Source: Dracaena cambodiana
Lineage: Eukaryota > Streptophyta > Magnoliopsida > Asparagales > Asparagaceae
Reading direction: 5' to 3'
Assembly (NCBI GenBank): GCA_036321105.1
Contig: JAYEPQ010000001.1
Span: 13,331,725-13,395,724, forward strand
Length of the DNA: 64,000 nt
This document shows positions 31,441 to 42,667 of this stretch, one piece after another (position 1 is the stretch's first letter; each line of letters starts with the position of its first letter). The notes beneath the pieces are model-generated. The model was not told the DNA's origin and did not search any database. It was given only the letters and a program-made list of their open reading frames with translations. The position numbers and the translations under genes are program-made.

Positions 31441-33170
31441 CAGCAAGTCTGAGTGTACCCCCATGGTTTCTCTTTTTTTGGCAGGAAACTCATTGGATTC
31501 TATGACCAGAGTTGCCATATTCACAGAAACTTTCTTCTGTTCTTCTTTAAGCTGGAGGAAACTGGCTTCTATCAATGCCTGGATTTAGCTCTTAAGAGGA
31601 TAACAATCCTTAGTCGGATGCTCGATATTCTAATGGTACAGACAATAGTTAGGATCATTGGTTTTTCCAGCGTCTTCCAATTTTTGATTCTCCGGAAGTT
31701 CAGCATGCCCTTTCTGAGGAGAAGATGGAATAGAGTATCTGTCTGCTCCATTTTAAATCTATAAGTTCTATCTTGTTGGGGCCTATTCTGACCTGTCCCT
31801 CTCGGATTTTGAGGTCTTGGCTTTATCGGGCTTGTCTACTTTGGAGTAACATTTGATGTCATCATAATATTTCCTTTATTCTTAGGATTCTGTAGATATG
31901 ACATGTTATTCGTAGAGTTTTTCGTACCACGAGATTGCTCAATCTGGCAGATTATATCTTCTGCTTGCTCTACTTATTTCAGCAAGTCTTTCTAAGTTTT
32001 GGAGTCCACGGTTCCCATTTTTATGAGCACGCCGGTCCTGAAGTTATGTTTGCAGGTTTCCACTAGAGTTTTCTGGGTCATACCGTGTCGACAATGCACG
32101 GATTTTTCCCTGAAGCGTTCAATAAAGTTTTTGACTGCTTCTTCTCCTTGTTTCGTCGCAAGGAGGGAATGGACGGATATTTTGGTATCATCCTCAAAGA
32201 AACGTGCCAATAACTATTTCTCGACATCGTACCAAGTATTAATGGTCCCCGTAGGCAACTGCATAAACCATGTAAAAGCAGGCTCTTGTAGGATACTCAC
32301 TAATACTTTACTCATTATGGGATCATTTTTTATTAGATGATCTGCCTGCGATAAGAAGTAATATATGTGCTGGTTTGGAGACCCTTTTCCATCATATGAT
32401 TCTAGTTTAAGGAGCTTGTACTTTTCAGGAAAAGGGACGAAATCCCACTCAAGTGGGTATGCCTCGAAATACCTGATTCCTTTAACTCCTTCTGCATTAA
32501 TTCATCAAGTTGCTTTTGTAACTTTTCCATCTTCTCTTCATGAGGATCATGAAAGGAAACTTTATCGTCTTCTTCATACACTGAATAAACTTTTTCTTCT
32601 TTATTTTCTTTTTCTTCATTTGTTTTAGGTGACGGTTCCATGAAGGAGATTTTAGCCTTGTCTTCGACTATTTAATGAGTATTCTCGATCTCTTTTAAGA
32701 GCATTGACTTGAGGTCATCGATAGTTTTTTACTGGTTTCGAATCATCTGCTCTTGGGCTTCCAATCTCTAGTCAATGTCATCGGACCTATCCACCGCATG
32801 CGACACTGATTTTCATGGTCAGGAATATGCACAAGATTGTGGGAAAGCTATAGACGAAATGTCGCTGTCATTATCATAAGAACCTTTTATAAGTTTTTTG
32901 TAATTTCGAGGAGCGATAAAACCTGATTTGAGCCGGGTGAAATGATGTGGTTCGTCATCGTCTATATCTGACTCATACTCTTTCTCCATGATCTTTTCGC
33001 ATTTACCGACCATATTAGAGGTCACCGCATTCAATTTTTTTCTTTGATTTTGTATCTTAGATCATTCTTTCTCCTCCTTGTCACAAGAATAATTATTTAA
33101 TAAGGCTGATATTATTTGTTCACAATGACATGTTGAGTGCGATGAAGTTTGAGTCATTTTTCTTTTATTC
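31441..33170 (-). pseudogene. gag: gag remnants, element C
   Basis: Minus-strand pieces align in order with B's gag. 32819-33034 has the acidic segment (DIDDDEPHHFTRLKSGFIAP), 32402-32641 the EKMEKLQKQLDELMQKELKE segment and 31992-32210 the core (ARFFEDDTKISVHSLLATK, NFIERFREKSVHC). About 31445-31700 holds the zinc-knuckle region and the LKEEQKKVSVNMATL linker. The frame is broken many times by stops. The sequence ends at LLKDEQ, close to the point where B suffered its protease deletion, and then joins the unexplained insert at 31440. Confidence 0.75.
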
Positions 33171-33178
33171 GTCAAGTA

Positions 33179-34390
33179 TTATCTGAGATCATGAACTGAA
33201 GAATCTCCAGTAATGTTCTGGATATGGGGCCCACTTGGTTGTCGAAGAAGTTTGGGTAACTGTTGAAACTCTTCAGAACTAATGGAGTTGAGCTGGTGCT
33301 CAATATTTTGCTTTTCAGCTTTGATTATGTATACTGGCTGTTTTACGCAGAGCTGAGCATTAGCTTCGCACTTTATATAACTCACGCGAGACTGAGCTAT
33401 AGCTTCGCACTTTATGTTAGTCTTGCGTTTTACGCTGGTTTGACATTCTTGAAGAAATTTAACTTCTGTTAGTTGTTTAGCCTTGCTTGGGAAATTATCC
33501 TCGCACGCTGGCATAACCTCACGATTTACGCAAGAATTCTTGGTTTTGCGTTTAACGCTAAGCTCAAGTTTTTGTCCAAGTTTGATAGCCTCGCATGGAG
33601 AACTTTCATGACATGCTAATTTATCTTTAGCTTTGCATTTTACGCGAGTTTTGGCCATTGTGCCAATTTTATAGTCAAGCTCAGTAGCCTCACGTGGAGA
33701 AACTTCTTCACACGCTGGCTCATTTCTGAGGTTAGCCTTGCGTTTTATGCGAGTGTTGTTAATTTTCCTATTGTTATGCTAGGATCTATAGCCTCGCGTG
33801 GAGAATCTTCTTCGCATGGTGGCGTACAGTTAATTTCGCGTTTAACGCGATTTTCGCTGGTCTTGCGATTAACACAAGCTAGATTGCGAGGTAAAGTCAT
33901 AGCCTCGCGCTCTGCCTCTGCTTCAGCCTCGCGTTTAACGTGGGCTTTAAGAACTCTCTGCCTCGCTCAACGATTTTGATTACAGAGTTGAGTCTTGGTA
34001 AGACAAGTCTCTTGGCTCTCTTCGGCAGTAGGAATAGTATCTTCTTTTAGGGTTCTCTGGCCGAACAACAGCTCTATAGCAGCGGACTCAAAGGATCCCC
34101 AATTAACGAAGAATTCTTTACAACCTGATTTACGAGTTTTACAGCTCACGTGACAATAGTGTCGCATTTCAGTCAGATTTTTCGATCTAGAGGAGAGAAA
34201 ATCTTGAAATTTTTGCTGGTTGATATCAACGACTAGCATGTCAACAAATGATCTGATCTTCTCCACATCAGATTGCACCACAATCTCTATTTTAGTAAAA
34301 GAGATGCCTCCCACTGTGGTCGCCAGTTTGTTTTCCGCAAAAATCTTGTTTTCTTCTATTGAATACTTTGATTACAACGAAAGAGGAACA
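33179..34390 (-). pseudogene. leader ORF upstream of gag, element C
   Basis: Homologous to the leader ORF of B. The upstream piece (about 33967-34390) starts in the LTR and reads NKLATTVGGISFTK across the primer site, then VDMLVVDINQQ and PTAEESQETCLTKTQL. After frame breaks, 33179-33658 continues with a Cys/Lys-rich, loosely repetitive sequence (VKRKTKNSC, VKRKTNIKCEA) that is a diverged form of B's 42-residue repeat region. It ends QPSGPHIQNITGD before gag. Conservation of the acidic N-terminus between two diverged elements supports a real protein. Confidence 0.5.
34308..34325 (-). other. primer binding site of element C
   Basis: Minus strand TGGCGACCACAGTGGGAG, three bases inside the 5' LTR, the same as in element B. 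Confidence 0.75.
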
Positions 34391-35032
34391 ATAGAAAAAC
34401 AAACGAGAGGATTTATAATTTATCGCTCTCTCTTACAATAAAAAGTGGGTTCTAGTGAGGCGATGAGATCTATCTAGTAGAACTTGTTGACGATCCGATG
34501 TGAAGATCTCCTTTAAAGAAGATGATGGCCAGTCCTAGCTTTCTCTCTCTGCTGATCTCAATGAATACAAGGCTCTCACACATAACTTGAACTCTAAAAA
34601 GATCTAAAAAGCCCAAAAAGAGGATCCCTAAAGTCTTCTCAAAGAGATTATATATAGATTTTAGTTTGTTATGAGAGTTTTCATAGGAATAGAAATAAAG
34701 GTTTCCATAGGAATAGAAATAGAAAGTTTTTATATTCATCAAGGATTCTAATCAAATATCTTAATTTTGATTGAAATCTCTTGAATTTGAATTCTAATTA
34801 GACTCAATTCGGGTATTGGATAAGCCCAAATCTCAATCACAATCAATTTAGTATTCTAAGAATCTACTCACGTGGAGTTTAAATAATCTGGACATGTAGC
34901 TATGGACTTAACTCCGCATTTTACTCAACGTGAAGCTAATCTTCTGGCCAGACGTGGGGTTACTGATTTAGCTCCGCGTTCTGCGAGTTATTTTATCATC
35001 TTCTCTTTACTTGAAAATTTTCACCACCAACA
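34329..35032 (-). repeat. 5' LTR of element C
   Basis: 704 bp from TGTTTTCC to CACCAACA. It has a minus-strand TATA-like run (CTATATATAATC, near 34645) and a short internal duplication of CATAGGAATAGAAATA (34690-34728). The ACGTGGAGTTT and CGTGAAGCTAA words at 34865-34985 are decayed forms of the ACGCGRRGCTA motif. Confidence 0.9.
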
Positions 35033-35685
35033 GCGTCATCGCTCACAAAGACTTACAAAGCGTCATTGCTTGTCAAAACTTATGAGGCATCATTTTCATT
35101 AAAACTGACAAGACGTCATCGTCTGTCTTATCATCTTTGAAAAGGGATATGGCGTCATCATCTATTGCTAAGTCAAACTTGACTTTAACATGGTCACAAA
35201 AGAGAAAAAAAGACTGTCGGAGAAGTCGCAAGGCCCAACGTGCACACCTCAATAGTACAAAAGAAGCGATCTGTGAAAAATTATTGTCAGAAAATTTCCG
35301 TGCAGAGTGCCCACAGACCTTGCGCTTGCGCGCAGGCACAATTGGGGAGAACGCGCAAACGGGCTCAGAGAAAAATACGCCAGCTTGCACGCCCGCGCTG
35401 CACAGTTTTTGCACGTAGGGCGCACCACTGCGTGCGCTTTTGCATTCTCCTGTCAGCACCCTCTCTGAACACATATCTTCAAAACTTTCCTTAGGTGATG
35501 AATATATTTATGATAGAACTCATCAACATCTTCTGAAAAATAATTTAGAGGTGCGCAGAGTCCGCTCAATTGCACAGGCCAGCACTCACTCCAGAAGACT
35601 CCACAAAAGAGCTAGAGATTGTTGTAATACTGAAAAATTAACTAACTCTGAGATTCTGTAAACTAATCAGTATTATGAACAGAAC
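35033..35685 (+). other. leader of element D with 27-bp repeats
   Basis: The first 81 bases are three 27-bp units beginning GCGTCATCG, GCGTCATTG and GCATCATTT, followed by two looser copies near 35113 and 35151. Twenty-seven is nine codons, so one frame reads a short peptide repeat (ASSLTKTYK, ASLLVKTYE). A small open frame at 35440-35661 has no recognisable domain. This may be D's counterpart of the leader ORF of B and C, but similarity is too low to prove it. Confidence 0.4.
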
Positions 35686-37620
35686 TTGCAACACAAAAGG
35701 CGTCAAATTGTAAATATGAATGAGAACAAGGCTCAAGACTCAAGAGAATATCTCACTCAAAAGAGGAGCCCCCTCCAAACCACTTCTCAATGTCAATGTG
35801 AATGGATGATTTCAGCGATTTTATTAAACTGTAATTGCAAATCAAAGCTGTCCATTTTTTATCGGATTACTAAACCGAAATGAAGACGGACAGTAAAGAA
35901 GATGTGCTCAAGAACTGATTTGCCCGCTACCTCATCCAATATGGTTAGAAAGGGCAAATAAGTTGCTTAGAGTGACTCTTTAGATAAAGAATTTACTTCA
36001 AGATTAAAAGGAGTGTTTGTTGAGCCAGAGGGTGTGTATCAGTACTAGGAGGAAGATGGACATTCTTCCTTTGTCTCTTCATCTTCTTTAGATTCAAACA
36101 AAGAGTCCGCGGCTACAGTGAATATGACTAACCTTCTAGAAGAAGTCTCCAAGAGGCTTAAGAGACAAGAATAACGTCTTAAAAAGCAAGAGGAGACTAT
36201 AGAAGAAATGAAACAACTCCTAACCGAATTATTGGTTCAAACAAAGAAGGGCCAATCCGTGTCGTCCTCTTCCAATTGGCGGGAAGGAAAACAACCTTTC
36301 AATGTAGACGAAGAGAACAAAGACGAACATGAAGAGCCACCTCCTCACTCAGAAGAGGATGAGGAGGTGAAGGTTATCATCAATCCTCATGTTAAAAAGA
36401 TGAAAAAGATGGAGAGCCAGTTGCAAGCACTTCTTCATCACAAAGAGCTACAACAAGTTTGGATAGTACGTCCCTATCTCATAGAATGGGAAACAATGCC
36501 CTATCCTGCGAACTATAAACCAATGAACCTTCAGTCGTTTGACGGCAAAGGCTCGCCACAGCAACATATTTTCTACTTCCTGTCATAAATAGGATACCTA
36601 ATGGGTTCGGTTAAATCCAAGTCCTAGAAAGACCTGCTCAAGCAAGGTGAGCAAGTCGAAGACATACTTCGACGCCTTGAAGAGCAGAAAACCGCAAGAA
36701 AAGGCGCTATAAATAAAGCTCCATACCACTTCTCCCGTTCCAAAAGGAAAGATATAATGGCAGTGGAAAATATACCGAAGTCAAAGGAAGTGCCAGCTAA
36801 AAGTAAGGCTGTGAGGCTATCCAGACCTCAGAAGTAGTATTCATTTAATGATGAACATACTGTTACCTTGTTTAATTTATTCATCAAGAGCAGCATGCTC
36901 AAGTTGCGAAATAGTAAGAGGCCTGAAGAGATTGGGAAGACTAACAATCTAAACTACTACTTATATCATCGGATTGTAGGTCACCCTACTAAAAACTGCT
37001 TCATTATGAAAGAAAAGATTCAGGCATTGATTGATGTTGGAGCGGTTCAACTCAAAACTGAACAAAAAAGGGTTACAGTTAACTCGTTTACCTTTAATGT
37101 GGGTGGTCTAGAAGTACCACTTGGGCTCACGCCTATTCCAAAAGGTGAGCCCAAGGTGATTAATTTAGACCCCCACAACAAGCAAGAGAAAGGTTTAACT
37201 CCTTTTATGACTGAGAAGCATGATATTCTTTGGGTGTATTCGGACCTTCTCAAAGATGAACAATGGACAATAGTGGAGTCTAAAAAGAAGGCCAAAGCAA
37301 AAAGAAGACAACACATATGCAATGTTGTCTCGGCAATAATTGAGAAGGACCCAGATGACGCGCCTCTGTTAACAGATTCTGAAATAGAGACGACCACTCT
37401 AGTAGTAGAGTATGAACCCACCCTTTCAGGTACCAGGTCTGGAATACAATATATGAACGACCATGCAAATGTAAAAGTTGGCCCCTCTAAATCAACCAAG
37501 GGGGCTAATGAGAGAACCGCCAAGCAGACTTAGGACAAAGGAAAACAGAAGGAGCTCAAATATAATCGGGCTCTGTGGAAGGATACTTTTATAGAGCAAG
37601 ACTCTTCTTTACAATTTGAT
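35686..37620 (+). pseudogene. gag: gag with deleted core domain, element D
   Basis: The pieces align with B's gag: CQCEWMISAILLNCNCKSK near 35790, then MESQLQALLHHKELQQVWIV and QSFDGKGSPQQHIFYFLS (36208-36588). Directly after IGYLMGS (36600) the sequence jumps to KDLLKQGEQVEDILRRLEE, so the entire particle-forming core (about 110 residues in A and B, from NDPVMTKVF to AVESKTW) is absent. The zinc-knuckle region follows at 36868-37533 (NYYLYHRIVGHPTKNCF, first Cys lost as in A). Stops occur at 36586, 36629 and 36838 among others. Confidence 0.8.
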
Positions 37621-37629
37621 GTTATAGCA

Positions 37630-38257
37630 TAGTTGGCAAATATACCGGCAAGAATAACTCTATACGAGTTATTGAGCTTATCCAAGTCTACAAGAGATAT
37701 TCTAAGGGAAGTTTTAAAAGACTCTAAGCTTTTCCTAACCGATCTCCCAGAAGAGATTGAGGAGGCATGCCCACATTGCAACTCAATGTCGAGGTGTGCC
37801 CCTTATATTACTTTCACGCCATAGGACATGCAGTTGAAGAAAACCAAGCACAATAGGATTTTGTACTATACAGGGTACATAGGCTCAATAAAAGTGGGTC
37901 GGATTCAGATTGATCCAGGGTCTGTCATGAGCATTATACTGCGAAGGCTTATGCAATTCCTCATAATCCCTCCCCACAAATTAACTTCAAATAATACTAC
38001 AATCTTTGGTTTCAGCGTCAATGGTAGTCATCCTCTGGAAAAAATCTGACTCAGATGTCAAATTGGAGATCTCAAAAGCGAAGTGACTTGCTATGTGATT
38101 GTATGTGATTGAAACAGACACTTCTTACAACCTTCTTCTAAGGCGACCATAGATTCATGCTAACATGATTGTCCCGTCCACTCTACATTAATGTATGTAG
38201 TACATGGATGAAGATGGAGATGTACATACTTTAATTGCTGACAAGCAATAATTTAAG
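37630..38257 (+). pseudogene. aspartic protease, element D
   Basis: Open pieces at 37633-37824 and 37828-38049 contain CPHCNSMSRCAPYITF and then IQIDPGSVMSIILRRLMQF with the catalytic Asp and Gly-Ser of retropepsin. A stop at 38047, a short internal duplication (TATGTGATTG twice near 38090-38110) and further stops end the domain. It is the counterpart of A 1389-1922. Confidence 0.75.
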
Positions 38258-38990
38258 GTGGTTGAAAACTACTTTGTAGATGCCCTCTTATATACTGAGA
38301 GTGCTGAGATCGATCCATCACTACATGATGGGTATGATAGTGGGGATGAAGCTGACATTGAGTTTGAGGTGTTCATCGCCAAAGAAGGGTATGAACTGCT
38401 TGTAATAAATCTTGAAGACTTAGATGTAAATGACATCGCCGATAATGTAGGCGAGTGGAAAATAAATAAAAATCTAGAATTTGCTTATTTGCCTGGTGTT
38501 GTTACTGATTTTGTATTTTTAGCTACTAGTACGAATGCGGATAGTCTCTCAGAATTCGAGACTTTAGCAACCATGCACTTGCCAATTAGATCATCAATAA
38601 TGCTATGATCAAGCATCGAGGATGCAGATGGAGCGGTATTTAAGGTGCATGCCCGTCGAGCTGATCAAAAACCTATTTTTTTCGGAAGGGTTCAACCACA
38701 TATTGCCCCATCCTATGATAGTGAAGATGAAGCTTAGAATGCCGCTCAATTCCATCATTATGGACCAAAGCCATTCCGAATGATGGAGAAAATGAGATAT
38801 GACTTCATACATACACCCAGATTAAATTTTGGTAAAGGACATAGAAGTTTACTTTTCTCGTTCGTGCCCAAAGGAAAAGAGCCGGATTATTATTACAAAA
38901 CCGACAGGGGGTTAGGATACGTCATAACACCGAATCCTTCAGATATCGAAGAGATGACCTGCCAAACTGTAGAAGATTTCGATTGGGATT
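38258..38990 (+). pseudogene. acidic linker and pre-RT segment, element D
   Basis: 38258-38608 is an acidic segment (DGYDSGDEADIEFEVFI, DSLSEFETLATMHLPIRSS) equivalent to A 1923-2509. 38780-38990 continues toward RT (LNFGKGHRSLLFSF, DYYYKTDRGLGYV) and is cut at GGATT by the Athila-like insertion; the coding sequence resumes at 46520. Confidence 0.7.
38986..38990. repeat. target site duplication of the Athila-like element, left (GGATT)
   Basis: GGATT precedes TGATGAGTGCC and recurs at 46520-46524 after the right LTR. Confidence 0.95.
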
Positions 38991-40418
38991 TGATGAGTGC
39001 CACATATTGGATATTTATAGACTTCCTATTACCTATTTTTGTATATAAATAATGCTACTCGGGTATTTTTAGTGTGTTTTTTAGGAATTCTATTGTACAA
39101 GGAGATAGCATGAAAACAGAGTTGAAGTTGAAAATTAAAGTCCGAAGAGTTTCCAAAGTGAGCAAAACTACGAGACTACGATGTTGCAGAGAGTCAAAGT
39201 AAAATACAGTCAGATAAAACAAGAGAACAAGACAAGTGTTTCACGTGGAAAAAAAGTCAAAATTTTTCTCATAATTTGGCTGCTAATTAGCGGTTTTAGC
39301 CGCTAAATGGCAACCCAAAGTGGGCCCCACTCTTCAGAATTTTCTCCCATGGCTTCGTTTTAATATTGTATTTTCACAATTGTATTAGAATTAGGTTTAG
39401 TTTTCCGAAGCCTATATATTGGCTGTATTCTTGTATTCTAGAGGATCCTGAAAGTTTTTTAATCATTTTAAATTAACAAAATTAGGATTTTGCTGAAGGG
39501 GTGGCGGCCACAACACCGTGCTCCAGAGGTAAGCCATTGCTTTTAATTCTTTACTTGCTTTTGATAGAGTTAATTGCTTTTTAATTTAAATTTTATTTCT
39601 TTTTAAATTAGATTTAATTACATTTATGAATAAAAATAGGATTTTGCTTACTAGAATTATGAGTAGCTAATTTTCTTCAGCCCTAGGATGTAGATGAAGT
39701 TAGTTTAATTGATTTAATATGGATTTATCTCATCTTCTTTCTACAAAAAAATAAAGTTATGATTTTTCTATAAATAAATAAAAGATAGAGTTCTCAAATC
39801 ATAATTCTTTGATAGATTATGCTTAATTAATATTTGATAATCTATGCTTAGATGAAGTTTGGAATTCTTATTCTTTATTTATTTTTAGAATTATCAATAA
39901 AGATTTTCCTATAAATAAATTGACTTGAATAAACTTGTAAATCTGATTTCTTTGATAGGTTATACTTAAGTTCGGTCTTTTGATAGCCTATGCTTAGATT
40001 AGGGTTTGAAGTTTATTTTTTTTTTTGTTTATGAGATTTTTTACTTGATATGATTTGTTTTTAAGAAAGGTGTTATTTTTGATAGTCTATACTTGCACAT
40101 CACTTAATAGGTCATACTTAGGAGCGCTTGATTAAAATCAAATTACAAAGATCACCTTTTTAATATGTTACTTAGTCGTGCATAATTAAAAAGTTAGGAA
40201 GAAAGAGATAATTCATTGTTAGGCTATCATTCTAATGGATTTGAGATCCTAGGCTAACCTCTAGAACTTAAAACTAATCTTCTCACGATTTAGAAACTCA
40301 TAATTAGTTTATTAGACTAAGGAAAGAGTAGGGAACGTAGAAATATCTTAGATCCCTGTGGGATGACCTGTTAAGTGCTATAACTGATACTGTGCACTTG
40401 CAGTAAATTATCACATCA
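38991..40418 (+). repeat. 5' LTR of the Athila-like element
   Basis: Starts TGATGAGTGCC, ends TTATCACATCA. TATATATTGG near 39414 is a possible TATA box. The GCCGCTAA...TTAGCGG words form small hairpins near 39280-39310. The segment before the LTR end (GATCCCTGTGGGATGACC) is itself a near-palindrome. Confidence 0.93.
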
Positions 40419-40424
40419 AGTTTT

Positions 40425-40442
40425 TGGCACCGTTGTCGGGGA
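40425..40442 (+). other. primer binding site (tRNA-Asp-like), Athila-like element
   Basis: TGGCACCGTTGTCGGGGA, six bases after the LTR. It differs by two bases from the tRNA-Asp-complementary TGGCGCCGTTGCCGGGGA typical of Athila elements, which supports the lineage call. Confidence 0.85.
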
Positions 40443-40537
40443 TCGACGGTTTTTTTCTTGCTTTTCTGATGTTTTATGGGTTAACAGTGTGTGTTGAGTG
40501 TACAGGAACCATAAAGTGTAGATACAGGAAGATAAAA

Positions 40538-42293
40538 ATGATTGAAGAAGCCTCAGATCTGCGCAGCAGAAATCAGAGAGTCAAACTCTCTGGTTTGACC
40601 GCCTTTTAGCGGCCAAAACTGCTATTTAGCGGTCCAGGTGGTTAGTTCTGAGCCCTAATTTTCTACAGTTCTGTATTTTGGGTCCTTGGTTTTGTAAAAA
40701 AATCAGAAAAAATAAAAAATATTAGGAACTGTAGGAATCACATTTGCTATTTGATCATATCTATTCCACCGTTTTTATCTCCACCACTCCCTATTTCTTG
40801 CATTAGTTTAGGAAATTTACGCATTTACTCACGGTTGCTGGTTCATGCCACATTGGACTCGTGATCAATTTGGTCGATTTGTGAAATCAGATTTGCTCAT
40901 GGGTGCCAAGATGGACCAACCGATCCCGATCCTTTAGGATCGATGTTACCCGTTGTACACATAATTACCATCATGCATAGAACTTCCACATGCAGCGGGT
41001 AATCACTACGAGTTGAAACCGTAGTACAATAATATACTTCCTAAATTCACTGGTTCTGATTCAGAAGATGCATATCTCTTTATTAGTGAATTTTAGGAAG
41101 TATGTGTAATGATTAAACTACAACACTTATCAGAGGACGCAATTAAACTTCGCTTCATACCCTTTGCACTTACGGATAATGCCAAGAAGTGGTTGTACAG
41201 TATGCCTACTGATTCAATCACTACTTGAGATGAATTCGTTACGGTATTTCTTAAGAAGTATTATCCCACGCATAAGAAGGCAAGGATACGAAATCAAATT
41301 AATCAATTCCGTCAAGTGTTGGGAGAAGCCTTCTGGAAATATTTGGAACGGTTCAAGAACTTTTTATCTCAGTGCCCCACCATGCGATAGAAAAGTGGCG
41401 GTTGTGTCAAATCGTGTACGAAGGACTCGATTACATATCCAAAACTCTTCTTGAGTCCATGTGTCAGGGGGAGTTCATGAGAAAGAATGAGGATGATGCA
41501 TGGGACATTCTTGAGGACCTATCGTGAAAGACTATGCAGTGGGAGCCCACTGAGAAGCCCAGTGCATCAACTTCTGCACATAAGGGTGTGATCCATAGCG
41601 TCGACAGCTCTATAGCTGCCGAATCTAAGATTGCAGCCCTTATGAGGAGAATTGAGATATTGGAGACTCCTAGTGCTACACCGGAGGGTCAGGTAAATCA
41701 AATTCAAATTCCCACATGCTTTAATTGCGGAACTCCGAATCATGTTATGGAGGAGTGTCCATTATTAATGAATCCCATGGGTCCCACACTTGAGCAGGCT
41801 AACGCCTTATATCAACAACCCGTGAACAATCCTTACGCTTCTACATACAATCATGGCTGGAGGAATCATCCAAATCTATCATGGGGTCAAGGTAATATCA
41901 GGGGGCTCCCAACCCTAACATGCAATCTCCAGCCAATGGTCAGCTCTCAAGACCAAATATGGGTGCTTATCAACACCCAAACGCTTCAAATTTGGGACCA
42001 ACCAGAATAGACCACCTGCACAAAACCATTCACATTCACAACAGGGGTCTAATAATAAATAAGAAAAGTGACTTTAGTCACTTGAGAAGCATGTTGAAAA
42101 TCTTCTCATGTCCTATACCAACCTTGACACACACATGCAAAATCTTATGAAAGTTTTAACTGACTTTATTCAAAGTACAGGTCAGTCACTGCTTGTGAAC
42201 TCTCAATCTATAAAGAATATTAAGCAGCAGGTTGGACAATTAGCGAGTCAGATGAGTGAACGTGGCCACGGTACCTCCCAAATCAACCCATAA
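40538..42293 (+). pseudogene. gag: gag, Athila-like element
   Basis: A degraded gag. Near 41150-41330 the best frame reads FALTDNAKKWLYSMPTDSI, then DEFVTVFLKKYYPTHKKARI and NQINQFRQVLGEAFWKYL, which is the gag core; a TGA near 41227 and a TAG near 41388 break it. The open piece 41534-42010 carries a C-x2-C-x4-H-x4-C zinc knuckle, CFNCGTPNHVMEEC. The tail near 42180-42260 (SLLVNSQSIKNIKQQVGQLA) is a conserved Athila gag coiled coil. A possible start is the ATG at 40538, 96 bases after the primer site. Confidence 0.8.
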
Positions 42294-42667
42294 CGAACCC
42301 TAATGCCGGTTCCTCAAACTCCAATTAGTCGCATGTCCACCAATGCAATGCCATTCACATGCTTAGATCTGGCAAGCAAGTGGACAATAATGTAGCCATA
42401 CCCCCTGATTCCACTCCTACTATCTCGCAAGCTACATCATCTCTTCCCCCCTTTCTCCAAGACCATCTCCACCACCTCCATCATCGTCACATGATCATTT
42501 GGAAGAAACTATTCTTAAGCCGAAAGCACCATATTCCAATCGGCTTAGGAAGCCTTCACCGCAAGTAGAAAAGATTCTTGAGACATTCCAGTAAGTGAAG
42601 GTTAATATTCCACTCCTTGACATTATACAATAGGTTCCTAATTATGCTAAGTTCCTCAAGTTCCTGA
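42294..42667 (+). other. spacer between gag and protease, Athila-like element
   Basis: It contains short frames with the Athila-type words AMPFTCLDL and HMLRSGKQVDNN, then Pro/His-rich sequence. Frame breaks make the connection of gag and protease uncertain. Confidence 0.4.

Larger units (their letters stand above)
29860..35032 (-). mobile_element. Tat-lineage retrotransposon C, deleted, gag-only
   Basis: The element runs on the minus strand with a full 5' LTR (34329-35032), primer site, leader ORF and gag remnants, then a short 3' region and a 3' LTR lacking its first part (29860-30277). All of RT, RNase H and integrase is absent. It belongs to the same family as B, judged by the shared primer site, leader ORF and LTR ends (TGTT...CCAACA), but is clearly more diverged. 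No target duplication can be seen because the left end is truncated. Confidence 0.85.
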
